From: Rhyacophila brunnea
Lineage: Eukaryota; Arthropoda; Insecta; Trichoptera; Rhyacophilidae
NCBI GenBank assembly: GCA_022495005.1
Contig: JAGYXB010001417.1
Coordinates: 62,001-126,000 of the forward strand
Length of the DNA stretch: 64,000 nt
Direction of reading: 5' to 3'
The translations under genes and the position numbers were made by a program. Shown piece after piece: positions 45,042-55,412 of this stretch (within the stretch, counting starts at the first letter, position 1; the number at the start of each line of letters is the position of its first letter). The notes below the pieces were generated by a model. It did no database searches. It was given only the letters and a program-made list of their open reading frames with translations, and was not told the origin of the DNA.

Positions 45042-45605
45042 GATATCCGTTTATTTTATCTGATTTTATAATATATCCCTGTGGGTATCATGGTGTTGTG
45101 GATGAAGAAGCCGAGAGTTGGTGGTTGCTCCGATGGATGGAGGAGCGAATTTTATTTGCAGCGCAAACAGTCGGTACAAGGGTATATTACAGTAGTTATG
45201 TTACAATACTTATGATACTCTTCCGAGGTGTCTGAATCTCGGTAGAATGAGATGTTGTGCCGAGCGATACAGAGACTAAGATTCTAACAGACCGGGAAAT
45301 TATATTCGAGTGACATGTCCAATGAATAATTATGATCCGCCATTTATCGACGTACTTACAATCAAAATAATATTTAAAAATAATATGTATTTAGGAAATA
45401 ACTATTATAATTGAGTCAGCTATTTTATATAGAGTTGACGTCATCGGATATAGGCTGATCATGTGAAAAAACGGATATGCGGAAATTATCATGGCTGTCA
45501 AGTATTTACTGAGTTTGCCATAATTGGATATTACGGGAAATGGATATTTGATATCGCCGATCAATATGCTTAAACGGATTGAGTTGTCTATCTCCATAAA
45601 TATAA
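45042..45605. repeat. dispersed repeat, inverted partner at 56945-57500
   Basis: GATATCCGTTTATTTTATCT, ATGGTGTTGTGGATGAAGAAG, CCGATGGATGGAGGAGCGA, GAGTGACATGTCCAATGAAT and ATTATAATTGAGTCAGCTA all have reverse-complement partners. The hAT element at 43404 inserted at or just outside its left edge. The 101-codon frame at 44930-45235 spans this boundary and is not a gene. Confidence 0.6.
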
Positions 45606-45794
45606 TTTGCCAATATGTCTATAAGTATGTATTATAAATTTATTGTCCGCTGCACATTGCAGTAATATAATCAAAAAATTCTCCAAGTAGTTTTGAATAT
45701 TTCATGCATACAACACATACATACAATTACATTACCTTTTTAGTCATTCACGTCAATTTTGTCACCTTTTGAGCGTCTTTCCACCCCTTTTAAT

Positions 45795-46270
45795 CGTCTG
45801 CTTCTCTAAAGGCAGAGTGAATGCTGCACCCGTTCAGTTCTTTTACTTGGTTGCTCCAGCCCAAAGACGCTCTTCCTCTGCTTCACCTTCCCACCACTAG
45901 ATGCTCCAAAAAATATGTCTAAAAACTGCATAATTCGTCTTAGACATATTGTCGAGAGCCGTTCCTTTATCTGTTGTCTCTGGATGATCGACTGGTTAAT
46001 CATGTGCTCTGTCCAATAAATACGAAGCATTCCGCATCAATACCACATTTCAAAAGCATCAATTGCCTTCTGCTCCCTTGCCTTCAGAGTCCACGAGGAC
46101 ATCGTACAAAAATATGAAGAACACTAATGTTTGCACAAGGATGATTTTCTTGGAAATTGAAATTCCCCGATCCTCCCATATAGTGGTAAGACGTGTCATC
46201 GCATTTTTCGTAATCTATGTTTGCTTTCTTATCTCTGCTTCACATCCGCCTTTTCCACTAATGGTCGATT
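45795..46270 (-). pseudogene. LINE RT C-terminal relic
   Basis: Minus-strand frames read K-G-G-C-E-A-E-I-R-K, A-M-T-R-L-T-T-I-W-E-D-R-G-I-S-I-S-K-K-I, L-V-Q-T-L-V-F, then M-L-R-I-Y-W-T-E-H and I-K-E-R-L-S-T-I-C-L-R-R-I-M-Q-F. This is the same LINE family as 25540-25880. At least two frame breaks and a deletion lie between the Q-F block and the 3' end. Confidence 0.75.
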
Positions 46271-46369
46271 CCACACATATTATACAAATCACACGCACAA
46301 TGTCAAAATTAGTATCATATTATCACATGACCTAAGGCTGTTATATAAGATAGAGTTAATTGTATTCGT

Positions 46370-46495
46370 TTTCAGTGTATATTTGCCATTTGGTGAGTGT
46401 ACATAATGCCTGAAGATGTCGAAAGGCGAAACGCGGATAGCAAAAAATACACAAATGGAATTGTACAAAACTTAAATCTATTAGAATTCAAATTC
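46370..46495 (+). mobile_element. Penelope-type terminal fragment with hammerhead-like core, copy 2
   Basis: TTGGTGAGTGTACATAATGC, then CTGAAGATGTCGAAAGGCG and AAACGCGGATAGCAAAA, then CAAATGGAATTGTACAAAAC. Here both CUGANGA and GAAAC are intact, separated by a short GUC-GAAA-GGC stem-loop preceded by one extra U. Stems I and III were not verified. Directly follows the LINE relic above. Confidence 0.5.
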
Positions 46496-46692
46496 AAATT
46501 CCATCAACTACCTTCGGTCGATAGTATTAATATTACAATTAATTTGGTTAATACGGTTTTCAAGTATTGGGCTATTATTAATGAATAATTGCTGGGGTGA
46601 AAAAGAGTGAGTATTTCGTCTTTTTCTGCGAGTTGAATACGCAAGCGGAGACAAATCTTGATAATGGTATAGCAACCGAAATAACTTTAGCC

Positions 46693-47346
46693 TAGAAATT
46701 GCAATACCGGTATTTCATAACCGGTATTCTAGTATTTATCAATACCGAAATACCGGTTTTAAAAATCCAAAATACCGGAATTTTCGGTATTAAGAAAGCA
46801 CACTCGTTCACGTTTTTGAAAATGAATTTTAAGTTATGTGCTGCTAAAATGCAAATATACCTATTGAGTGAATCCAACAAAGGTGAAAAAATAATAAAAC
46901 CAATTTCATCAAATATATTTATATAAGTAATTGTCGCGATGAATTATCATAATATTATTTCGAAACATAAAACTGTGACAAAAATGTTCAATTATTCTAT
47001 AATTATCGATGACTGTTGCACAAGCATTGAATTTAAGAAGCTTTTCCTGCAGCCGGGACTTATTTGCACTTGATAAACTGTTGAGGGCTTTAGTAAAAAT
47101 GATCAATATATTCAAATTATTTGTAAAACATCACTAGTTCTACAATTATAATCAATACATATTTTTAAATGTCAACATAATAAATATAGGTTTTTGCTAT
47201 AAAATAATATTTTAAAAAAGATTTTAATAGCTGTATTTATTGATACGCACTTATTTCTGTTTTTTTAATGTTTAAGAAATACCGATATTCAATAAGAAAT
47301 ACCGAAAAACCAGTATTGACATTTTCATTCGGCGTTGCAATCCCTA
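46693..47346. mobile_element. hAT-like MITE with AATACCGGTATT subterminal repeats
   Basis: Exact 8-bp duplication CTTTAGCC (46685-46692, 47347-47354). Ends TAGAAATTGCAATACCGG and GTTGCAATCCCTA are inverted. ATACCGGTATT-type palindromes repeat about six times within 100 bp of the left end and at least twice near the right. The middle is AT-rich with no credible ORF. End sequence and organisation parallel the TAGGGATTCCAATCCCGG family. Confidence 0.8.
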
Positions 47347-47354
47347 CTTTAGCC

Positions 47355-48022
47355 TAATAAACCAACCATTAGAATTTAATATGGTTTACATTACGAAGAA
47401 AATCGTCATTGAGTGTATTATTAATTAAATTGTCTAATTTAAGTGGAAATTCATCTCTATGAATTAATGATTAGTTCCTATGACGTCTTTAGTTAGCGCT
47501 TGGTGATTGCCATCCACAAATGATATTTATAAAGCTGTCATATTCACAAAGCGTTTTGAAAATTCGCTCAGGCCTTTACAGCAGTCATTAAAATGGCGTA
47601 CTTTACCGCAAACGGAATATGTAAATTGCAAAATTACAGTGGAGAAATTTTTCGAAACCAAATAAAAATAATGAAAAAAGAAATGTTGTTTTTAATGAAA
47701 ATACGTTTGTAATAAGAAGTCCTATTCGAAATTAATTACACCAGCACTACTAGGGTAGTTTTAAAAGTTTGCCAAGTTTTTCTATGAGACGACGCCACAG
47801 TTTTTTTAAATTCTATTTTATTGTGTAATTTATATTTTTTTTTTGAATTATTGTTGTTTTTTTAATTTCATTTCTTTTGTATTAAAATATTTTTTGCTTT
47901 GTTTTTTCTCTAACTGATTACTTGTAATTTTTATTCTAAATGTCATGTTGTGAACGTCCTGAATTAATAACGTGTCTTTTTTTAAATAAATAAATAAAAT
48001 TCATAAAATATCTGAGTAAACT
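47355..48022. other. unassigned AT-rich intronic sequence
   Basis: Ends in a run of TAAATAAATAAATAAA-like units near 47985. No gene recognised. Confidence 0.4.
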
Positions 48023-48380
48023 CGTGTCCGGAAACTTGTACGTATGCATTTGGCTGTGTCACACTTCACCGTGAAATGTTGCATCGGCAATATATGGCCG
48101 TATATTAAAGACCGTGTCCAACCTCTTTAGGTCTTATAGTAGTGACATAACATTCATGTCTAAATAAAACACTGTTCTGGTCGTTGTACACTTTACAGGA
48201 AGCCAGCAGCAAACAAATTTTGAAAATAGCCGATATACTGGATTATTTGTTAGGTTAGGTTAGGTTTCCTTGAATTCATAAATTTTGCTAAAAATCAGCT
48301 ATGAAAATTGAATTAATTTTCATATTGCATCTAATACAATTGGAGACCGTATAGTATACGGTCATGTCTTTCCGATAAAA
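48023..48380. mobile_element. TTAGG-tract element, family 2 copy 3 (most complete uninterrupted copy)
   Basis: CGTGTCCGGAAACTTGTACG, ATATGGCCGTATATTAAAG, TTTACAGGAAGCCAGCAGC, GAAAATAGCCGATATACTGG, GTTAGGTTAGGTTAGG (48249-48266), GGAGACCGTATAGTATACGG. The middle block is half of the palindromic TTAGG element at 4020 and 12996, suggesting shared origin. Confidence 0.6.
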
Positions 48381-48778
48381 AAATTTGGCAAAAGCCAAAA
48401 AAACTGTTTACGGTGTCTATGTTACACATGCTTTTTGTATTGAAAAAAGTTACTTTTGTTACTAACACCGATTTTGAAGTTGATTTTCCTACTGGAGTGA
48501 ATGCTATCAGGTTTTTCTATAATCTATACAAAAAATACTTGTTCAAAATTTTATCCTTTAAATTCGGGCATTCATAACTCATTTTCGTAAAGTAGTGGAA
48601 TAAGTTTACTTTGAAAATACACCCCTCATATCATAGATAATGGACAATATTTTTTATTGGAATAGTATTAGTGGATTAGTCAAAAACAAATCTTCATTAT
48701 TAACAATTTCTTGAAAAAGTTGTGTAGACTTAATCGTATATTTAACTTTGAAGTCGGTTTAATCATAATGGTCATCCG

Positions 48779-49431
48779 TAATGGATCCAATCCCGAGCCA
48801 AAATCTTGATTATGATTTCACGATCCCGGGATCCCGGGACTGGTCCTGGGATAGGCATTTTTTTCAATAATTAATATAAATTTTTATATATATAAAAATC
48901 GGTCAAAAATATATTTAGTATAATTTATACTATTTAAGACATTTTTTATTGTTAATATTGTGTACGTTCAATCTTGGAAATATATAGGTTTGATGGAGTA
49001 AATAATATTGTATTATGTATAAATAATAATGTGAAACTAAAACAGTTTTATTTATTTATGAAAAGATAACAAATACAAGTTCAATTAAAATAAAAAAAAT
49101 GACAAATGCATTAAAAAACATGGTGGAATCACTTTGTTAAAAGTGCGAAGCATGTTTTTTCCAATTTTTCTCATTTTTATTAATTTATGTGAAAAAAATA
49201 AAATGAATTGGCAACACATGGGTAATAAATCAAACTTCATTCAAACTCAGTTTATTTCTTTTGTATTTGTATGTTATTAAAAGTATTTTTTCTGTTATAT
49301 TTTCGTTTTTATTTTATTTTCCATAAAAATTGATAAAAAAACTCAATCTCGAAAGTTTCGGGATAATGTTTACCAATCCTAGGATTTATAGGTATCGAAA
49401 ATAGTTCGGGATCCCGGGATTGGAATCCCTA
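48779..49431. mobile_element. hAT-like MITE, TAGGGATTCCAATCCCGG family, copy 3
   Basis: Flanks GTCATCCG (48771-48778) and GTCATCAG (49432-49439) match at seven of eight. Ends TAATGGATCCAATCCCGAG and GGGATTGGAATCCCTA. Subterminal CCCGGGAT motifs on both sides. Equivalent to copy 1 without the TTAGG insertion, so it serves as the empty-site comparison. Confidence 0.75.
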
Positions 49432-49830
49432 GTCATCAGTACACTTATTATAGTTTAATCATTAACACATCAAATATGGATTTATTTATATCTCAATTAA
49501 GATTTTTAAGTCTTTTTAAGGATACCTATTTTAGAGTTTAGAATGGTCCACCAATTCAGTTAATATGTCTCCAAAGGTTTCCCTTATCCGATCGCACTGA
49601 AAGTAATACAGGAATTGTTTTTTTTTTATAAAAACAAATCTGAACAATGTTTATAACATGAAAATAAGGGCAGGGCGTCTCTAAGTCACTCTTTGACTAT
49701 ATTGTATCAAAAAACGTGGTGTATTAAGATTATAGTTAAATATTGTACATTCCTTAATCCAAACAATCGCTGCATTATAATATGTTCACTGAAACACATT
49801 GTTTAACGATATTTTTTTTATATTTTTCAG

Positions 49831-49951
49831 TGATTCTTCGCAGGAGTCCAGCTATGGCCATTCTGATTCGAAACCTCCCGCCAAAAAGGTTGGCGAGCCG
49901 TTCAATGCTGACCTGGATCTAGGAAGTAATCGGTCCAGTATTATATCGCAA
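49831..49951 (+). CDS. penultimate coding exon of the serine-rich protein
   Basis: Acceptor TTTTTCAG|TGATTC and donor TCGCAA|GTAAGAG bound 121 bases. Joined after the two-base remainder AG of the previous exon, it gives Ser then D-S-S-Q-E-S-S-Y-G-H-S-D-S-K and ends I-I-S-Q, 41 residues with no stop. It leaves a phase-0 junction. The composition (Ser, Asp, Pro, Lys) matches the large exon. It is too short and internal to start with ATG, so it is found only by its splice sites. Confidence 0.85.
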
Positions 49952-50111
49952 GTAAGAGATTTTCGATTTGATTAATTATTATGAAATTACAACAAAATAA
50001 AATAAATGTTAGCATTATAATAAATTGTACTCCTTTATTCAAATTAATTAATAAATCAAAATGTTCACCCAACAAAGAAGCCTTTACATAAATGTATTTA
50101 GAAAATAAATA

Positions 50112-50682
50112 CAGTCGAACATGGTTATTACGAGGAAGTTAGAACCGACTGAATTTGCTCGTTATAAGCGTTACGCGTTATATCAGATAACAGGTATTTT
50201 TAAATGAGCGGTCACATAACACAAAAAGTCACAATTCAAACAAAAATACACAATTAGAATTTTTCCCCGAAACAAATATGGCTTTCATAAACTACAAAAG
50301 AAGTTACTGTTGTTGTAATGGACGCTGGTAGGTACCTACTTACTTCACAAACCTCGGATTTTTTTTTCAACCATATGCGTGGATACATTTTTAATCTTGT
50401 CGGCGAAAACACCAATTAGGTAGGTACTTAGACACTTAACTAGTATCATAAACGTAATCTGAACCCGGCGGCATCCAGTCCGGTCGGATTTTATTGGTTA
50501 GGGTCGAAATGTTTTTAAACGATCCACACATTAACAGTTTTAAGAAAAATTTTGACGATATTTTAGCTCGTTGTAATGAATAAAATGTATGGAGAAACTC
50601 ATAAACTAAAATGTCAACGAATCTTTCCCCGTTACATCCGAGATCTCGCTATATCTGTGATCGTAATACCCGAGCTCGACTG
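50112..50682. mobile_element. pogo/Tigger-like MITE with TA duplication
   Basis: CAGTCGAACATGGTTATTACG opens (after TA at 50110-50111) and CGTAATACCCGAGCTCGACTG closes (before TA at 50683). CAGTCGA ends with a TATTACGA/TATAACGA block are typical of pogo-group elements in animals. The interior is non-coding. Confidence 0.7.
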
Positions 50683-51109
50683 TAAAAATTGGCTATTCAG
50701 AATCACTAATTTATGAAAAGTGTTTCAGAAAAATATCATTAATATATCTTCTCAGTATGTTTATAGTTTTGAAATTAGTAAAAAATGTTACTGTCCAGGG
50801 GTCAAAACACAATGTTACTTCCCAGTCTCGATATGTCATTATAAAAACGCAATATGTTCGACTTGGCAAATATGATTAATGTTAGCGACAAATAAAAAGG
50901 TCTAGATCAGTGATGTGCAACCAGCATGCCTCGGGCTAATTTTCTACGGCCCGGCACGGATGACACAAATTAAAAAAAAAATACGTAATATATTATATTA
51001 AAAAAATATGTACAAATATAATAGAAGCCCAACTAGTGAAATATGTAATAATAATGGTTATACCAGTTTGTATTTCAATCTAATCAATTCTACAATGATC
51101 TGAGACAGG

Positions 51110-51430
51110 GAACTCAATCAATCAAATAATGGGAACTGAACTACCTAATGGGTAAGGAGTAGCAGGTAACCGATCTCGAGTAAGGAAGAATCCGGTATAA
51201 ACTTAAACACGTGTCAAGAATACGTCATACGTCAAATACTGACAACTGCTCTCGGTTTACGCATTGTGCGCTCATTTAATATTGTTGTATTACACACACT
51301 ATTGCACGTGCATAATGCGTGTTTCATTTTCGTTGGACACTCACATTCAAATCCCTGCATCAAAATATAGCGTATTGAATATAGCCTATCGGAATTCTAT
51401 TTATTTTCTGTTCTGTGATTTGAGTTGATA
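51110..51430. repeat. dispersed repeat, inverted partner of 25020-25380
   Basis: CAGGGAACTCAATCAATC, CCGATCTCGAGTAAGG, TGACAACTGCTCTCGGTTTA, CACGTGCATAATGCGTGTTTC and AATATAGCCTATCGG run in the opposite sense to the first copy. About 75-80% similar by eye. Confidence 0.6.
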
Positions 51431-51634
51431 TATATTTCATACAGGATTACCAAAGGTCAATATTAATTTGTATTGCAAACAATACGAAATAATAGACAAC
51501 AAATTATGATTAATTTAGTATATTATCTATAAAATCTAGCTTAATTTAGATACTCGTATATTATGTATTATATATTATTAATATAAAGTAAAATATTTAT
51601 ATTATATATATTTCTAAAATAATTGTAATATTGT

Positions 51635-51997
51635 ATATCGTCACGTCAATACTACAATTAGATTTTCACTGTTTTTGAGAATTGAATATGATTCTACATT
51701 TCCTTTTCTTCAAAATGATAAAACTAGGTTAGTCAGTAGTTAATGGGAACTGTATCAAATATTAGATAACTTTAAAACCATAAATGCATTAAATAAATAC
51801 AATACAATTTCTACAATATTATTTCATTTAAATGAACATTATTTACTTGCTGTCAATTAGACAAAGCACGATTTTCCATTTTTATTTTAGATAATAATTA
51901 TAGCCTAGATTTATATTAATCAAGTAAAGTTTAAAATACCATTTCCCAACAATGACCAAATAAGAGTTATTCAGTTGTAGTATTGACGTGACGATAT
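51635..51997. mobile_element. TIR MITE (TATCGTCACGTCAATACTAC ends)
   Basis: ATATCGTCACGTCAATACTAC and its exact complement GTAGTATTGACGTGACGATAT bound about 360 bp, a 23-bp perfect terminal repeat. The left 130 bp recurs inverted at 63470-63640. It lies just upstream of the last exon. Confidence 0.65.
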
Positions 51998-52153
51998 TAT
52001 GTTGCCTGAGTTAATAATGCAGTACCTATTGATGAAGATAAAACAGGTCCTGACTATAATCACATTACTTAGGTTAAGTACTACATAATGCACTATTAAA
52101 GGAATCATTTTCTTCAAAATATTCATTAATAAATTATATATTTCTAATTCCAG

Positions 52154-52234
52154 GAGGGCGACAGGAGATCCTCGTCCAGCGGCTCTCCAAACGAAGGTCC
52201 ACTCCCTCCGAGGCGTCCTCCGCGACCCCCCTAG
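52154..52234 (+). CDS. terminal coding exon of the serine-rich protein
   Basis: After acceptor AATTCCAG the frame reads E-G-D-R-R-S-S-S-S-G-S-P and ends G-P-L-P-P-R-R-P-P-R-P-P, stop TAG at 52232-52234. The 26 residues include overlapping P-x-x-P motifs (P-L-P-P-R-R), classic SH3-domain ligands, as in the P-P-L-P-P-R of the large exon. The exon is distinctly GC-rich (about 65%) in an AT-rich setting, which supports coding constraint. With the two upstream exons it completes 1385 residues. Confidence 0.85.
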   Translation, partial: EGDRRSSSSGSPNEGPLPPRRPPRPP

Positions 52235-52431
52235 CCCTGGAAGTCTACCCTGCGTCGTCCCATACCCCCTCCGCCCCCTCCACGTACCTAATACCACCCC
52301 ATTCAATACTTAAATAAGGATATTGTTGACAATCCTAGCTGATCCTGACTATTTACTTTCAACTTAAGTTCTATACTCTTATTTATCTACTCTACATAAT
52401 GATACAATTTCTCAATGTTCCACTAAGTTTC

Positions 52432-52437
52432 AATAAA
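52432..52437 (+). terminator. candidate polyadenylation signal
   Basis: AATAAA, about 200 bases after the TAG stop and the first in the 3' flank. Later AATAAA sites also exist, so the true 3' end could be further on. Confidence 0.4.
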
Positions 52438-52677
52438 ATACTTAATCAATATATTACAATGTAAACATTTTGTTACCAATATCTTTATAAAGTATTGAAT
52501 ATAAGAGAATACCAAGAAATATAACATACTATAAATAATTGATCGTCAGTTGATTTTTTTTAGGAATTACTGTTGGATTTTTATACTTTACATTTTTGTC
52601 CAACTTATGCGTTTATCTAGGTATATTTTGTAGAATAATCTAAATACCCAGAGCATTTCAAACTCCTTAGTTTGGAG

Positions 52678-53262
52678 CAGTAACAAAAGGTGGGGGTAGG
52701 CTGTAAAGATCTGCCATTAAAAGTGCACATTCAACTTTGTTAGTCATGCGTATTTTTTATTGAATTAAGACTATAATTCACAATTTGGTTAATTTTTAAA
52801 ATTCCATTAAACCCTGCCTAAACCAAACCAAAATAGTTTTAGTATATTTTGGGCAATACGACAAAATTGTGCACACTTTTTCATTCATACTTATTTGTTT
52901 ATGTTGGATTAAGAATATATATTACACATATTGTTGGTTAATTTTTTTTAAATTCAGTAAGCCCTGTCCAAACCGAACTATAACAGATAAACAATATTAT
53001 TCTATCTACTTATAAAATATTCAAAGTTATGTGTGATTTAATTGCATAATTTTAGATATTTTATAGATAGACGAGTATTTTTGACTATTATCTATTATGG
53101 CTTGGTTTCGCAGGGTTTAGTTGAATTTAAAAAAAAAACTAACCAACATCATAATGTAAACTGTAGTCTTATTTCAATAAAAAAAAATACGTATAACTGA
53201 CAAAGTTTATTGTGCACTATTTATGGCGGATGTTAAAAGCCTACCTCCACCGTTCACCACTG
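52678..53262. mobile_element. hAT-like MITE, CAGTGGCGAAGGGTGGAGG family, copy 4
   Basis: CAGTAACAAAAGGTGGGGG to CCTCCACCGTTCACCACTG. Flanking octamers GTTTGGAG and GTATAGAG agree at six of eight. It sits about 240 bp after the candidate poly(A) signal and may lie in a longer 3' UTR. Confidence 0.7.
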
Positions 53263-53699
53263 GTATAGAGATATCATTTACGAATGATAATTGTAAAGAG
53301 CCAAAAAATTGCTAATAGTAATTCCTATCATAATATTATTAGCCCGAGATGCATGGAATGTCAAGTTATAATCATCAATGGTTATAATACACACTCCTTC
53401 ACCCGCCGTGTCTGTACAGTCGTTTTACGTTAAATCGAAAAAGCATTAAAGTGGTATGCATACATAAAAATAAGACAGCTGCGAAAGTCATATTGTATTC
53501 AGGCAACGCTGCATACAAAGTCACAATTCTTGCCATTTTAAAAATTCGATTTTCCGAGATTTAATAATAATAAAAGTATGCAAATGGTACAATGTAAATT
53601 GAATAATTTCAAATTAAACATTAATATAAATATTAAATGGCATAATCATTGATTTATTTGTGGTTAAGTGAATCAATAATCGATATACTGTGTATACAG
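53263..53699. other. unassigned sequence between two MITE copies
   Basis: No gene or repeat end recognised. Confidence 0.35.
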
Positions 53700-54275
53700 T
53701 AGTGGCGAAGGGTGGAGGTAGGCTGTTAAGATCCGGCATAAATAGTGCACATTAAAAGTTGTCACTCATAAGTATTTGTTTTTATTGAACTAAGACTACA
53801 ATTTACATGTTGTGTTGGTTAGTTTTTATAAATCAATTAAACATCGCCTAAACCAAACCAAAATAGTTTTGGTACGATTTGGACGATCAGACAAACTTGT
53901 GCACACTTTCATATTCATACTTATTTGTTTTCGTCGAATCAACACATGTTGTTTGTTAGTTTTTTTTAGATTTTTTAAGCCCTGCCTAACCAAACCATAA
54001 TAGATAAAAAATATTATTATATCTATAAAATATCGAAAATGATGTATGATTTAATGGAATAATTTTAGATTTTTTATATATAGACGAGTAAATTTTGCCT
54101 ATTATTTATTATGGCTTGGTTTTCGCAGGGTTTAATCGAATTTTAAAAACTAACCATCACTACCTGTAAATTGTAGACTTAGTTCAATGAAAACAGATAT
54201 GTATGACCAATAAAATTTAGTGTCCACTATTTATGTCGGATATTAACAACAGCCCACCTCCACCCTTCGCCACTG
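53700..54275. mobile_element. hAT-like MITE, CAGTGGCGAAGGGTGGAGG family, copy 5
   Basis: AGTGGCGAAGGGTGGAGG opens, CCACCCTTCGCCACTG closes. Subterminal AAGATCCGGCATAAATAG and its partner are present. GTATAC occurs in both flanks but not at the exact octamer position. Same orientation as copy 4, 438 bp away. Confidence 0.7.
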
Positions 54276-54468
54276 AGTCAGTATACCTAGTAAGGTACGT
54301 TTACAAGATTTGTATATTTTATTGACATGGTAAGAAATGCGTATTCATGCTGAAATATCGTGATTTACGAAAGTCAATGTCAATATTGTTAATAATGCAA
54401 TGATATATAGGTATTTAATAATTTTAGTCATATTTAATTCATGATATAAATGCTTATAAGGCAATCAT

Positions 54469-54790
54469 CGTCACCTTACTATTAAAACCTCGTATGTCTG
54501 TTTGAGAAGAATGTGGAGGGGAAGGAAAAAACGTAATAAAAACAATATTTTAAACACCTATCTAATCAATGAATCTGCTAATACTGGTTGTGAAATACGA
54601 GGTTTTAATTCCATGTTTGAAACCACGAGACCAACGAGTGTTTTTATAATTTGTCGATAGATGAACAGCATACTAGTCTAGAGAACCGAGGTTTTGATGT
54701 GATTAAAAATGTTTTTTTGTTTAAATTTTGTCGAAAAAACTTCATTTTTCCATAATATCGGTCTTACGAGGTCTTAATAGTAAGGTGACG
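54469..54790. mobile_element. TIR MITE (CGTCACCTTACTATTAA ends)
   Basis: CGTCACCTTACTATTAAAAC and GTCTTAATAGTAAGGTGACG are inverted over about 28 bp with one mismatch. Inside, ACGAGGTTTTAATTCC and GAACCGAGGTTTTGATG are further partial copies of the CCTCGTA/TACGAGG motif. Non-coding. Target duplication not clear. Confidence 0.65.
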
Positions 54791-55404
54791 TTATATATTT
54801 GATTGTTGTTTGCGTGAATATTCAGAAATCGCGAATATAATATCACCTATCTTCTTACACTCACTGTGTTTGTTTACATTTCGCTATTCTTTGTACATAT
54901 GACATTCCATGCATCAGGCTCTTAATCTACACCTGATTATCGATTATTTTCTAAAAAGATAAGTTCATTAAATGATCTTGTGAGTTACAAATTTCGTAAC
55001 TCAAAAATAAACCTCAATCAATATCTATGAACAATAAGTAAAAACATGATTTATAAATCGTAATAAATTACTACTAAACCTACCCATATTGTATTCTTGT
55101 CATAGGACTTGGATATACATATTCTGATACTAATAGATGTATTTAAATAATAATAATGATATTTCATCTATCTAATGTAACAATTTTGCTAACAACTGTC
55201 ACATGAATCGATCACTTTTAGGCTTCATTCCGCCATATTCTTTTAAATTATTTCAAAGCTAAGCACTCATCTATTTCTATAATATATGTATAAATATTAT
55301 ATATGTAGAAAACGCGGTACTAGTTTATTATATGGCTGCCATTCATATTAATATTATAGTTATGTTGAAAGACTGTGCAGGTATAGCGCATGCTCATGCG
55401 ATGA
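54791..55404. other. unassigned sequence
   Basis: AT-rich, no gene recognised. Confidence 0.4.
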
Positions 55405-55412
55405 ATAGTATG

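Larger units (their letters stand above)
31470..49830 (+). other. 18.4-kb intron of the serine-rich gene
   Basis: Begins GTATAG and ends TTTTTCAG. It splits a codon after its second base (AG|T, Ser). It is filled with the mobile elements listed separately; no exon between the two was recognised, though a small cassette exon could be missed. Confidence 0.75.
49952..52153 (+). other. last intron of the serine-rich gene
   Basis: GTAAGAG to TTCTAATTCCAG, 2202 bp, phase 0. Holds a pogo-like MITE, a copy of the 25020 repeat and a TIR MITE that ends about 155 bp before the last exon. CAGTGATGTGCAACCAGC near 50910 looks like an isolated hAT end. Confidence 0.8.

Noticed and set aside
44930..45235. 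101-codon frame as a gene
   Set aside because: It runs across the right end of the hAT element and its target duplication into another repeat.
51971..52306. 111-codon minus-strand frame over the last exon
   Set aside because: It is antisense to a proline/arginine-rich exon (giving G-R-R-G runs) and the splice sites support the plus strand.
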